This document shows positions 18,349 through 26,895 of a stretch of 64,000 nucleotides of DNA, piece by piece. The notes below the pieces were generated by a model, which saw nothing but the letters and a program-made list of their open reading frames with translations, was not told where the DNA came from and made no database searches. Every line of letters starts with the position of its first letter. The first letter of the stretch is position 1. Origin of the DNA: Mycobacterium sp. M26 (GTDB lineage Bacteria > Actinomycetota > Actinomycetes > Mycobacteriales > Mycobacteriaceae); NCBI RefSeq assembly GCF_001494595.1, contig NZ_LN929907.1, forward strand, positions 439,468 through 503,467. The letters run 5' to 3'. Position numbers and translations under genes: made by a program.

Positions 18349-19272
18349 ATGACGGAGGGGGCATCCGAAGACCTACCGCCGCTGGACATTGCCGGCTCGG
18401 GCGTCCTGCCGCCGGTCGCGACGGGGGTACGCCGGACGTTCTGGGCGTTGGAGCGCACGGTTCCCGCCGTGGGATCCCGGTGGGCCGTCGAACTGTGGTG
18501 CACCCCGCCAGTTCTCGAGTCGAGCTTGCGCATGCCGCCAGGCGTGTCACCCGGGACACCCACCGAGGCGTTCTGGGACGGGCACCGAGTCGCCGGGGAG
18601 ATGTGGGGCGAGGGGCCGCCGATCTATCTGGTCCATGGTTGGGGCGGTCAACGCGCGCATCTGGCGGTGTTCGTCAAACCGCTTGTGGCAGCAGGCTATC
18701 GGGTCGTCGCGTTCGACTTGCCGAGCCACAACGAGTCCGATCCGGGTGCGCTCGCGCCGGGGCGCACCACCGCCATCGAATGTGCCGACGCGATCGCGGC
18801 CATGATCGAGGCACACGGTCCGGCACATGCGGTGGTGGCCCACTCGCTCGGGGCGAACTCGACGGTCCTGGCGGCGTCGCGGGGCGCACCGGTCGGCCGC
18901 CTGGTCCTCCTGGCGCCGATGGGCGATTTCCCGCTCTACCTAGACCTTTTCGCCGCTCGGCACAATTTTGGCCGCCGGATTCGTGCGGGCTTGCACCGCC
19001 GGCTCGAGGACCGGATCGGCATGCCACTGCATCACACGAACTTGACCTGGACCGGCCCACGGGCCGGCTACCCGGAGTTGCTTCTCATTCACGACCCGGA
19101 CGATCCGGACAGCCCGTATGCGGCCAGCGAGCGCCTGGCCACGGTATGGCCCGGCGCGCAACTGCACACCACGCGCGGGCTCGGCCGGCTGGCGCACTAC
19201 CGAATCCTGCGGCACCGCCCAGCGATCAACGCCGGCGTCGACTTCATCGGCCCACCGGCCACCGACAGCTGA
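18349..19272 (+). CDS. Alpha/beta hydrolase
   Basis: A 307-residue alpha/beta hydrolase. The oxyanion strand is IYLVHGWGG, the nucleophile elbow is VVAHSLGAN (S in AHSLG, not the usual GxSxG), the Asp is in LIHDPDDPD, and the His is in GLGRLAHYRIL. ATG 18349 is chosen because a -10 (TACAAT) lies 8 nt upstream and the fold begins soon after. The substrate is unknown. It precedes the lycopene cyclase gene by 58 bp and may share its transcript. Confidence 0.82.
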   Translation: MTEGASEDLPPLDIAGSGVLPPVATGVRRTFWALERTVPAVGSRWAVELWCTPPVLESSLRMPPGVSPGTPTEAFWDGHRVAGEMWGEGPPIYLVHGWGGQRAHLAVFVKPLVAAGYRVVAFDLPSHNESDPGALAPGRTTAIECADAIAAMIEAHGPAHAVVAHSLGANSTVLAASRGAPVGRLVLLAPMGDFPLYLDLFAARHNFGRRIRAGLHRRLEDRIGMPLHHTNLTWTGPRAGYPELLLIHDPDDPDSPYAASERLATVWPGAQLHTTRGLGRLAHYRILRHRPAINAGVDFIGPPATDS

Positions 19273-19330
19273 CTCGAGCCACCCCGATGTCCCCGAGATG
19301 TCATCGATCGGTCCGGCATCACCTGACACG

Positions 19331-20509
19331 ATGGAACGCATGGACGTCTTAGTGGTCGGGGCCGGCCCTGCGGGCATGGCACTGGCCGCCGCCTGCGGCC
19401 GGCTCGGGCTCGACGTCGGACTCCTCGACCCCAATCCGGATCGGCCATGGGTGGCGACCTACGGGATGTGGAGCACCGAATTGCCCCCGGACCTGCCGCC
19501 GTCCGTGGTTGCGGCGACGGCGGCCGGCCGGGCGATCGCCCTGACCGAACACAGCTTGGGTTGGGACTACGCGGTTCTCGACATCGACGCGCTGCGTGCA
19601 CATCTGGCCGACCGGTTCACCGGGGTCACCGTGCACGCCGGACGCGCGGTCGGATCTCCCGAGCGCGGCGCGGTGGCGCTCGCGGACGGATCGACGCTGA
19701 CAGCTTCCGTGGTGGTCGATGCCGCGGGCCGATGGCGACCGCTGGATGCCAGGCCCTCGCGCACGGTGCCCGCTGAACAGACCGCGTACGGGGTGATCCT
19801 GGACGAAGACGCCGTGACACCACTCGTCAAACCCGGCGAGGCGCTGTTCATGGACTGGCGTGCGGACTATGACGAGGATGGCTGGCCGACGTTCGTCTAC
19901 GTCGTCCCACTCGGCGAGGGCCAGGTCCTCGTTGAGGAGACGTCGCTGGCCCGTCGCCCCGGGTTGCCACTGGCGACACTGCGGCGCCGCCTCCACGCCC
20001 GGCTGGATCACCACGGCATCTCGGCACCGAAAGATGCTCGTACCGAGAAGGTTTCGTTCCGAGTGGACCATCGGCGGCACTCCGGCACCACAGTCCTCGG
20101 GTTCGGCGCGGCAGCACCGCTGATCCACCCGGCCACTGGATTCAGTGTGGCCGCTTCGCTTCGCCTCGCGCCTGAGGTGGCTCGTGCGATCGCCGAGAAC
20201 CTGCCCGATCCCGATCGGGCGCTCAAGGCGGCCCGGGAGACGGTGTGGTCGCCTGCCGCCAAGGCGATCCACCGCGTCCGCCATATCGGACTGGAAGCGC
20301 TGCTGCGCATGCCGCCGCAGGAGGTCCCCGGCTTCTTCGAGCAGTTCTTCGTGCTGCCCGAAGAGCATCGCTGGGCCTATCTCACCGGACGCGACGATCT
20401 CGCCGGGACCGCCGCAGCGATGGCCACCCTGTTCCGCGAATCGGACTGGCGCATGCGGCGCCACCTCGTTCTACCTGCGCTGATGCGGCCCCTACCGACC
20501 AACGACTGA
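19331..20509 (+). CDS. Lycopene cyclase family flavoprotein
   Basis: A 392-residue protein of the CrtY/CrtL-type lycopene cyclase family, which forms beta-ionone rings on lycopene. Evidence is the N-terminal DVLVVGAGPAGMALA dinucleotide-binding motif, LLDPNPDRPWVATYGMW, VVVDAAGRWRP, FVYVVPLGEGQVLVEETSLARRP, and the late GFGAAAPLIHPATGFSVAASL, close to the cyclase pattern PATGYS. Mycobacteria often use heterodimeric cyclases, so a plant/cyanobacterial-like single-chain form without crtE, crtB or crtI nearby is of note. The flavin is probably structural. Start ATG 19331; ATG 19340 is an alternative. Confidence 0.82.
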   Translation: MERMDVLVVGAGPAGMALAAACGRLGLDVGLLDPNPDRPWVATYGMWSTELPPDLPPSVVAATAAGRAIALTEHSLGWDYAVLDIDALRAHLADRFTGVTVHAGRAVGSPERGAVALADGSTLTASVVVDAAGRWRPLDARPSRTVPAEQTAYGVILDEDAVTPLVKPGEALFMDWRADYDEDGWPTFVYVVPLGEGQVLVEETSLARRPGLPLATLRRRLHARLDHHGISAPKDARTEKVSFRVDHRRHSGTTVLGFGAAAPLIHPATGFSVAASLRLAPEVARAIAENLPDPDRALKAARETVWSPAAKAIHRVRHIGLEALLRMPPQEVPGFFEQFFVLPEEHRWAYLTGRDDLAGTAAAMATLFRESDWRMRRHLVLPALMRPLPTND

Positions 20510-20550
20510 CGACTGCGCCCCGTCGTCGGGCGACGCAGCTCACAGCGAAC

Positions 20551-20582
20551 GACTAACAGACGAACTAGTTCGTCTGTTAGTC
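20551..20582. promoter_or_regulatory. Perfect 32-bp palindrome, probable operator
   Basis: The half-site GACTAACAGACGAACT is followed at once by its exact reverse complement. The centre contains AACTAGTT. It lies 33-64 bp upstream of ATG 20615 and 42 bp after the lycopene cyclase stop. A TetR-family dimer pair is the likely ligand; no regulator gene is adjacent. Confidence 0.75.
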
Positions 20583-20614
20583 TGGCTACACACCTTGGGA
20601 ACGGAGGCACCACC

Positions 20615-21481
20615 ATGACACCGCTGGCCGACATCGACCAGATCACCAACCCATCCCCGCGCGTGCAGCAGCTGCAGGGCGTGGTCGACTCTGTTCTCGA
20701 CGGAATCGAGCCGGCGATGAACCTTTACCGCCCCTACGTCGACGGCCTGGAAAACCTGCCGGCCGACGGGCGATTCCTGTTGGTGGGCAACCACACTGCC
20801 GGTGCGGGCGAAGTGATCCTCATTCCGTACTTCGTGCGCCGCGCGATCGGCAAGCGGGTGCGGTCGCTGGCCGTATGGACCATCAAGTACACCCCCGGTG
20901 TCCTGGGCGATGCCCTCGCTGCCTACGGCGCCGTCGTTGGACACCCCGACACCGCGCGCGAGTTGATGCACAACAACGAGCCCATCCTCGTCTTCCCCGG
21001 CGGCGGCCGCGAGATGTCGAAGTTCAAGGGCGAGGAATACACCCTGCTGTGGGAGGGCCGGGCCGGTTTTGCCCGCCTGTCCGTGGAGAACGACTATCCG
21101 GTCGTGCCGGTGGCATTGGTCGGCGGTGACGACGTCTACAAAAGCCTGTTCACCCGCGACAGCCTCTGGGGCCGGTTCACGACTTCGGTCGCCAAGCGGC
21201 TGACCGGCAAGTCCAATATGGGACTGCCGCTGACGCGCGGCCTCGGACCGACGATGGTCCCGCGCCCGCAACGGATGTACCTTCGGTTCTGCCCGCCGAT
21301 CGACACCACGAAACCCGCACGCCGCAACCATGATTCGTGGGTCGCCGACGTCAAGGCGCGCACCCAGGAGTCCATCGAGCACGCGCTGAAGGATCTGCTC
21401 GAGATCCGCGACGGCGATCCCTACCGCGAGCTCAACCCGTTGGAATGGCGCAATGCGACCCAGCCAGTCGTGACCGGCTGA
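20615..21481 (+). CDS. PlsC/DGAT-like acyltransferase
   Basis: A 288-residue acyltransferase. The catalytic block is LLVGNHTAGAGEV (His followed by an acidic residue, in place of the canonical HX4D), and FPGGGREM matches the FPGGG variant seen in diacylglycerol acyltransferase relatives. VPVALVGGDDVY and the C-terminal half fit. It would move an acyl group from acyl-CoA onto a glycerolipid or other alcohol. GGAGG precedes the ATG. The perfect palindrome upstream suggests repression by a TetR-type regulator. Confidence 0.8.
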   Translation: MTPLADIDQITNPSPRVQQLQGVVDSVLDGIEPAMNLYRPYVDGLENLPADGRFLLVGNHTAGAGEVILIPYFVRRAIGKRVRSLAVWTIKYTPGVLGDALAAYGAVVGHPDTARELMHNNEPILVFPGGGREMSKFKGEEYTLLWEGRAGFARLSVENDYPVVPVALVGGDDVYKSLFTRDSLWGRFTTSVAKRLTGKSNMGLPLTRGLGPTMVPRPQRMYLRFCPPIDTTKPARRNHDSWVADVKARTQESIEHALKDLLEIRDGDPYRELNPLEWRNATQPVVTG

Positions 21482-21485
21482 ATCG

Positions 21486-21932
21486 TCAATCGCCCTCTCC
21501 CACGTCCAGTCCCGGCGCCGGCGCACCCAGCGCCGCGGCCTGGGCCAGGGTGACCTCAGGCATCAGCCGCGCCAGCAGAGGCACCCGATCACCGTAGGCG
21601 CGTCCCCGCAGAACCCGGTCACCACGCAAAGTGATGCAGTAGACCGTGCCCCACTCGAGTACCTCGGCACCGCCGGGCCGGCCGCTGTTGCGGGCTTCGA
21701 CGAAGACCGTGCCGTCCCGCTCGGCCCACTCGACGATCTCGAACCGGAACTCGGGCACCCCGGCCAGATAGGTGGCCATGTAGGCGCGAACCTGGTTGCG
21801 GTGCAGGGGCGTAATCATCCCTGGGTGCAGCACGGTCCCGTCGGCCGGATCAAAGAGATCCTCATACTTGTCGGGATCGGGCGCCCGGCCGAAGCCGGCG
21901 AAACGATCCAGGAAGCGGTCCACGTCGGTCAT
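21486..21932 (-). CDS. SnoaL-like (NTF2-fold) protein
   Basis: A 148-residue cone-shaped NTF2-like protein: DVDRFLDRFAGF, YEDLFDPADGTVLHPGM, the VRAYMATYLAGVPEFRFEIVEW strand-helix pattern, and EWGTVYCITLRGDRV. Members are isomerases, cyclases or binding proteins; no catalytic role can be named. It is convergent with the acyltransferase gene (4-bp gap). Confidence 0.75.
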   Translation of the reverse strand: MTDVDRFLDRFAGFGRAPDPDKYEDLFDPADGTVLHPGMITPLHRNQVRAYMATYLAGVPEFRFEIVEWAERDGTVFVEARNSGRPGGAEVLEWGTVYCITLRGDRVLRGRAYGDRVPLLARLMPEVTLAQAAALGAPAPGLDVGEGD

Positions 21933-22004
21933 GACAACCTCTCGTCACGGGAGCAGGCCTCCAGCATGCGGGACGAGTCCGGCAGCGTGGATCAGAATCG
22001 GCGG

Positions 22005-22550
22005 TCAGCGGCGCGGCACGTACCGCAGGGCCACCGCACCCGAGTCGTACTCGAGCTGGTCGACGAGCTGAAGGTCGATCGGCGTCGACAATCCGGAGAA
22101 CAGTGCGGGCCCACTGCCCCAGATCCGGGGATGCACCACGAACTCGTACTCATCGATCAGGCCCAGCTCCGCCAACGCCTGCGGCAGCATCACCCCGCCG
22201 ACATAGAGGCCGTCGCCCGGCTGTGCCTTGAGCCGAGCCACCGCCTCCCCGAGGTCGCCCTCGATGAGTTCGGCGTTCCAGTCGACGCGGTCCAGAGTCG
22301 AGGAGACGACGTACTTCTTGGCCGCATCGATCGTGCGGGCGAACGGCAGCGTCCACTCCGGCATCGGTGACTGCAGCGGCAATCGCCAGGCTGTCTCCAT
22401 CATCTGATAGGTCACCCGGCCGAACAGGAGGGCGTCGGCTCTGCCCAGAGTTTCCGCGGCGCGACGGTGCACTTCCTCGTCCGGAACTCCGGACCGGTGA
22501 TCGCAACACCCGTCGAGGGTGAGGTTGATGGAATACCGCAGTGGACGCAT
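22005..22550 (-). CDS. Dihydrofolate reductase-like (RibD C-terminal) protein
   Basis: A 181-residue protein with the RibD-C/DHFR-like pattern: LRYSINLTLDGC at the start, LLFGRVTYQMME, YVVSSTL, GLYVGGVMLPQALAELGLIDEYEFVVHPRIWGSGPALF. It probably reduces a small substrate with NADPH. ATG 22550 has AGGAGGGG at a good distance, so the longer open frame upstream is rejected. Confidence 0.82.
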   Translation of the reverse strand: MRPLRYSINLTLDGCCDHRSGVPDEEVHRRAAETLGRADALLFGRVTYQMMETAWRLPLQSPMPEWTLPFARTIDAAKKYVVSSTLDRVDWNAELIEGDLGEAVARLKAQPGDGLYVGGVMLPQALAELGLIDEYEFVVHPRIWGSGPALFSGLSTPIDLQLVDQLEYDSGAVALRYVPRR

Positions 22551-22664
22551 GACGAACCCCTCCTGAGAAGTCAACTGTTTCCCTTGACAGACAGACTTCC
22601 CCGCGTCGCCGAAGTCATCACCAATCGCTGTAACAGCCGTCAATTAGTCCGCGATAATGGCGGC

Positions 22665-23000
22665 ATGTCTAAGAAAACTGCAGCGATACTGCTGAGCATG
22701 GCCGCCCTGTCGGCAGTGCCCGCCGCGATCGCCCCCATTGCCCAGGCCGACGTGTGTGGCGAGGTCGGCGGCCGGCACGTTGCCGTCGGCGGTTGTACCC
22801 CGGGTATCGCCGGTGACGCCGTCGGCGCGGCGGTGGCCGTCGGCACGGCCGACGCGGTGGCAGGCGATTGGGCCCGCTACGGCTTCCCGGAGACCTACGC
22901 GTACTCGCTGGTGCCGTCGTTCCCCGGCGAGGCGCCGTGCATCTCGCCGACCGGCCTGCCGTACTACACCCCGGGCGCGGAGCCCTGCTACGCGCCCTAG
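22665..23000 (+). CDS. Small secreted protein
   Basis: A 111-residue protein with a signal peptide (KK, hydrophobic core, cleavage around IAQADVCGE). The mature part has four Cys (VCGE, GGCTPG, APCISP and PCYAP), likely two disulfides. No family recognised. GATAAT at 22653-22658 ends 6 nt before ATG 22665, a leaderless promoter arrangement that supports this start. Its stop overlaps the convergent binding-protein gene by 4 bp. Confidence 0.72.
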   Translation: MSKKTAAILLSMAALSAVPAAIAPIAQADVCGEVGGRHVAVGGCTPGIAGDAVGAAVAVGTADAVAGDWARYGFPETYAYSLVPSFPGEAPCISPTGLPYYTPGAEPCYAP

Positions 23001-23926
23001 TTGATCGCCCCGTTGATGACGGGCTTGTCGATGGCGCCTTCCTCAAGACCCCAGTTCGACACGATGGTCTTGTAGTCGCCGTTGGCGATCAGGTGCTCCA
23101 GCGCCTTCTGCAGTGACTGCGCCAGAGGTGAGCCCTTCTTCACCGGCCAGCCGTAGGGCGCGGAGTCGAACACCGGGCCGGCGGACTCCAGCTTGCCCTT
23201 GCTCTGCTTGATCGCCCACGCGGTCACCGGGGAGTCCGCCGACATCGCGTCGGCCTGACCGAGCACGACGGCGTTGGTCACCGCGTCCTGACCGTCGAAG
23301 GTCAGGATCTGGATCTCCGGCTTGCCGGCGGCAACGCACGCCTTGCTCTTGGCGGGAAGTTCGTCGGTCACCTGGGTGCTGGCCGCCATCGCCGACACCT
23401 TCTTGCCGCAGGCGTTGTTCGGGTCGATCCCCGCGCCGGCCTTCTGGGCCCACTGACTGCCCGCCGAGAAGTAGGTGACGAAGTCCACCTGCTGCTCGCG
23501 TTCCTTGGTGTCGGTGAACGAGGACATCCCGACGTCGAAGGTGCCGCCCTCGATGGACGGGATGATCTTGGCGAAGTCGGACTCGCGGTACTCGGCGGTC
23601 AGGCCCAGCGTCGCGGCGACCGCATTGATCAGGTCGACGTCGAAGCCGACGATCTTGCCGTCGGAGTCCTTGAACTCGTTCGGGGTGTAGGGGATGGTCA
23701 CGCCGACCACGAGCTTGCCGGACTTGCGGATGTTCTCCGGCACGGTCGCGGCGATCTCCTCGACCTTCTCCGGGGCGACGGCGACAGTGGAGTTGGTCGG
23801 ACCCGCCGAGGTACCCGACGACGACTCGGTGCTCTTCGAGCAGCCCGCCAGAGCCAGGCTGCCGGCTACCGCGACCACGGCTGCAGCCCGCCACCAGCGC
23901 TGCCCGGAGTTGTGTCCTGTGATCAC
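22997..23926 (-). CDS. ABC transporter substrate-binding lipoprotein (polar amino acid type)
   Basis: A 309-residue lipoprotein. The lipobox LALAGC follows a hydrophobic segment. The mature protein has the amino-acid-binding fold: GKLVVGVTIPYTPNEF, GKIVGFDVDLINAVAATLG, FAKIIPSIEGGTFDVGMSSF, TKEREQQVDFV, and a hinge with DAVTNAVVLGQADAM. GTG 23926 is preceded by AGGAAGAGGG; a longer frame to 23965 lacks a better site. No permease or ATPase gene is adjacent, so its transporter lies elsewhere. Confidence 0.85.
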   Translation of the reverse strand: MITGHNSGQRWWRAAAVVAVAGSLALAGCSKSTESSSGTSAGPTNSTVAVAPEKVEEIAATVPENIRKSGKLVVGVTIPYTPNEFKDSDGKIVGFDVDLINAVAATLGLTAEYRESDFAKIIPSIEGGTFDVGMSSFTDTKEREQQVDFVTYFSAGSQWAQKAGAGIDPNNACGKKVSAMAASTQVTDELPAKSKACVAAGKPEIQILTFDGQDAVTNAVVLGQADAMSADSPVTAWAIKQSKGKLESAGPVFDSAPYGWPVKKGSPLAQSLQKALEHLIANGDYKTIVSNWGLEEGAIDKPVINGAIN

Positions 23927-24013
23927 GTCGACCCTCTTCCTGCGTCTCGGCGGCACTGCTTGCACGCGCCAGAAGAAACTACAGCCCCGCGATCGGGTCC
24001 GAGGGCATCCGGA

Positions 24014-24922
24014 TCAGGCTGAGGGAAACTCGCCGATCGCCGCGGCCATCGCCGCGATGTCGTCCGGCCGCACCCGGCAGCATCCGCCGACGATGCGGGC
24101 GCCGGCGTCGACCCAGGATGCCGCCTGCCCGGTGTCCAGGCCGGCGCTGCCGATCCAGACCCGGTTCTCGCCGTCCCACACCTCACCGCTGTTGGGGTAG
24201 ACGATCACCGGCTTACCGGTTACCCGATGGGCCGTCGTGACCGCACCCAGCACGTCGCCCGGTGCGCAGCAGTTGACGCCGACCGCCACGATCTCGGGGA
24301 CGTCGGCGGCCACGGCGAACGCCTCGTCGAGGGGTTGTCCGGCCCGCGTCGTATCACCGTCGATGGTGTAGCTCAGCCAGGCCGGGACCTGGTACTCGCG
24401 CACCAACTCGACCACGGCCTGCGCCTCGTCGCTGTCGGGGATCGTCTCCACCGCCAGAACATCGGGGTTGGCGGCGAGCAGGATCTCCCATCGCGGCCGG
24501 TGCCAGGCGATCAGCTCGGCAACCGACAGTCCATAGCGCCCGATGTACTCCTCGCCGTGGGCGAGCATCGCCCCGTACGGCCCGACCGAGGCCGCCACCC
24601 ACGCCGACGGTGCCGCGGCGTCGCGGGCCTCGGCGGCCAGCTCGATGCTGCGGCGCATCAGACGTTCGGCCTGCGCCCGGTCGATGCCCTGGCGGGCGAA
24701 GCCCTCGAACGAGGCCTGATAGCTGGCGGTGGTCGCGAACTGCGCGCCGGCGCGGAAGAACGACTCGTGGACCGCGACGATCTCCTCGGGAGCCTCGGCG
24801 AGCAACCGGGCCGACCACAGGTCATCGGACAGGTCGTGGCCGCGGGCCTCGAGCTCGGTGGCCAGGCCGCCATCGCTGATCAGTACGCCGTCCGCGGGCA
24901 CGGCGAAACCCGAACTAGTCAT
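24014..24922 (-). CDS. mmuM: Homocysteine S-methyltransferase
   Basis: A 302-residue zinc enzyme that transfers a methyl group, usually from S-methylmethionine, to homocysteine to form methionine. DGGLATELEARG at the N-terminus, VAVGVNCCAPGD (first Zn Cys) and RIVGGCCRVRPDDI (Cys pair) are diagnostic; QASFEGFARQGI and ETIPDSDEA also fit. ATG 24922 gives the family's usual start. It diverges from a universal stress gene. Confidence 0.88.
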   Translation of the reverse strand: MTSSGFAVPADGVLISDGGLATELEARGHDLSDDLWSARLLAEAPEEIVAVHESFFRAGAQFATTASYQASFEGFARQGIDRAQAERLMRRSIELAAEARDAAAPSAWVAASVGPYGAMLAHGEEYIGRYGLSVAELIAWHRPRWEILLAANPDVLAVETIPDSDEAQAVVELVREYQVPAWLSYTIDGDTTRAGQPLDEAFAVAADVPEIVAVGVNCCAPGDVLGAVTTAHRVTGKPVIVYPNSGEVWDGENRVWIGSAGLDTGQAASWVDAGARIVGGCCRVRPDDIAAMAAAIGEFPSA

Positions 24923-24965
24923 CGGCACACTGTAGGTGGGTCGGCGGCCCGAATAGTCTCCAGAG

Positions 24966-25847
24966 ATGAGCACCGCAGCGAGCGAACAGCCTGTCGTCGT
25001 CGGCGTCGACGGATCGGACGCAGCCCTCGGCGCCGCCCGCTGGGCCGCGGACTTCGCCGCCCGGCATGCGCTGCCGTTGACGTTGCTGCATGCCACCCCG
25101 CGACTGGACTGGCACTTCGTCCATGCTGAGGCCTCGGCTGACGCGGCCGACCCCGCATCAGGTGACCACGTGTTGGCAGCCGCCGAAGCCGCCGTCCGCT
25201 CGGCGCATCCCGAGCTCGCGATTCATCCGGTGGAGGTGACCGGCGGCGTCGCGACTGCGCTGGCCGATGCTTCACAATCTGCTCGGCTCCTGGTGCTGGG
25301 CTCGGGTTCAACAGACCATCGCGCGCTGGGCGGTCATGTGGTGCGAACGACCCACCGCGCACAGTGCCCCGTGGCGGTGTGGAGAGCCCCGGTCGCCACG
25401 CGCACCGGCAAGCCGCTGCCCGTCGTCGTCGGCGTTGATGACTCGGATGCCTCAAGCCGTGCGCTGGCCGAAGCATTCGATATCGCTCGCCTGCTGCACG
25501 CACCTCTGCAGGTCGTGCACATGTGGGAGCTCGACGCGGCGGTCGGCATGGGCGACCTCGGCGGAGCGGGCAACATGGACTGGCCGCTGCTGGAGGTGTT
25601 GGAGACCCAGCAGCGCCAGCGGATGGACGAGTTGGTCGAACCGCTGGCCAAGAAGTACCCGAACGCCCACGTCACCCAGGTTTTCCAGGACACCAGCCCG
25701 GCCAAGGGCCTCACCGATCTGTCCCGAGAAGCACAGTTGGTGGTGGTCGGCAGCCACGGCCGCGGACGACTCGCGGACGCAATCCTCGGCTCGGTCAGCC
25801 AGAACCTCATCCATCACGCCGACTGTCCGGTACTCGTGGTCCGCTGA
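24966..25847 (+). CDS. Tandem universal stress protein
   Basis: A 293-residue protein of two Usp domains. Domain 1 (about 9-145) begins PVVVGVDGSDAAL; domain 2 (about 155-293) begins PVVVGVDDSDASS and ends with VVGSHGRGRLADAILGSVSQNLIHHADCPVLVV, an ATP-binding G-2x-G-9x-GS pattern. Mycobacterial tandem Usps bind ATP and are often induced by hypoxia; no DosR-type box was confirmed here. Confidence 0.9.
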   Translation: MSTAASEQPVVVGVDGSDAALGAARWAADFAARHALPLTLLHATPRLDWHFVHAEASADAADPASGDHVLAAAEAAVRSAHPELAIHPVEVTGGVATALADASQSARLLVLGSGSTDHRALGGHVVRTTHRAQCPVAVWRAPVATRTGKPLPVVVGVDDSDASSRALAEAFDIARLLHAPLQVVHMWELDAAVGMGDLGGAGNMDWPLLEVLETQQRQRMDELVEPLAKKYPNAHVTQVFQDTSPAKGLTDLSREAQLVVVGSHGRGRLADAILGSVSQNLIHHADCPVLVVR

Positions 25848-25959
25848 AACCTGCGGTTGGACAACACCCACAGCGTTTCGTAACCTTTTCGAGACCTGAG
25901 GCACATGAGCCGGCAGTACGACGCCGACGGCGTCGACGGCAGTCAGAGGATGCGCAGTC

Positions 25960-26871
25960 GTGAAGTTTCACCCGTCTTCCGCGTTGATCGCGATCGTGAC
26001 GGCGTTGTGCGTGGCGTCGGCAGGCGCCGCCTACGCCGAACCAGAGGTGGACGAGCTCGCCAAGCTTAACGAGCTGACCAAACAGGCCCAGCAGATGATG
26101 GAAGCCACGCAGGCCGCGGAGCTGGACCTCGACAAGAAGCTGCAACTGCAGAGTGAAGCCGAGCAGAGGCACGCCGCCGACCTGGCCCGACTCGACGCGA
26201 GCCGTGCGCAGTTGGCGGAATACCAGGGCTTCGTCGACCGGGCGGCCGCCGCGTTCTATGTGGGTGGCAGCACCGACAGCGTGAACGCCATGCTGACCGC
26301 CCCGTCGCCACAGATCCTGATCGACCAGCTCGCGTTCCAGCGGGCGATCGCCGACGACATCTCCCGCAACGTGCACAACTTCCGGGAGGCCAACCGGCAG
26401 GCCGAGACCATGCAGGCAGCCTCGGCCGAATCCGCGGCCGCAGCCAAAGCGGCCGCCGATGCCGCTGCGGCATTGCGCGCCGACCTTCAGAACAAGCAGT
26501 CTGAGCTCGACACCCAGGTGAAGTTGGTGCGGGCCACCTACTACGCGCTACCGGAGGCGCAGCAGGCTCTGCTGGGTCCCGGGGGAGCGATCCCGACGGT
26601 CGGGATGAACGGCCTGGTGCCCAACGCGCGGACCCTCGCGGCGTACATCATCTCCACCTACCCGGGTGTGCAATCCATCGGCGGGGTGCGCGCCGATCCG
26701 CTCCCGGACCATCCGAGCGGTCACGCGATCGACATCATGATCGGCTCGGACATGGCGCTCGGGGATGCCATCAACGCCGACGTGCAAAGCCAGGCCGAAC
26801 GCTTCGGGGTGTCCTACACGATGTGGCGAGTTGCCAATCACTTCAACCACGTTCACGTCACTGTGCACTGA
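25960..26871 (+). CDS. Secreted coiled-coil protein with ARB/peptidase-like C-terminal domain
   Basis: A 303-residue exported protein: signal peptide to about AAYAEP, a long coiled coil (about 32-200, rich in Ala, Gln, Glu), and a C-terminal domain with GVRADPLPDHPSGHAIDIMI and HFNHVHVTVH. The HxxGxAxD-like and terminal HVH motifs resemble the D-Ala-D-Ala carboxypeptidase (M15-like) fold. The coiled coil resembles regulators of cell-wall hydrolases. It probably acts on peptidoglycan in the cell envelope. GTG start. Confidence 0.75.
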   Translation: MKFHPSSALIAIVTALCVASAGAAYAEPEVDELAKLNELTKQAQQMMEATQAAELDLDKKLQLQSEAEQRHAADLARLDASRAQLAEYQGFVDRAAAAFYVGGSTDSVNAMLTAPSPQILIDQLAFQRAIADDISRNVHNFREANRQAETMQAASAESAAAAKAAADAAAALRADLQNKQSELDTQVKLVRATYYALPEAQQALLGPGGAIPTVGMNGLVPNARTLAAYIISTYPGVQSIGGVRADPLPDHPSGHAIDIMIGSDMALGDAINADVQSQAERFGVSYTMWRVANHFNHVHVTVH

Positions 26872-26895
26872 GGCGCGTTCGGGGCCGTGCTCGGT

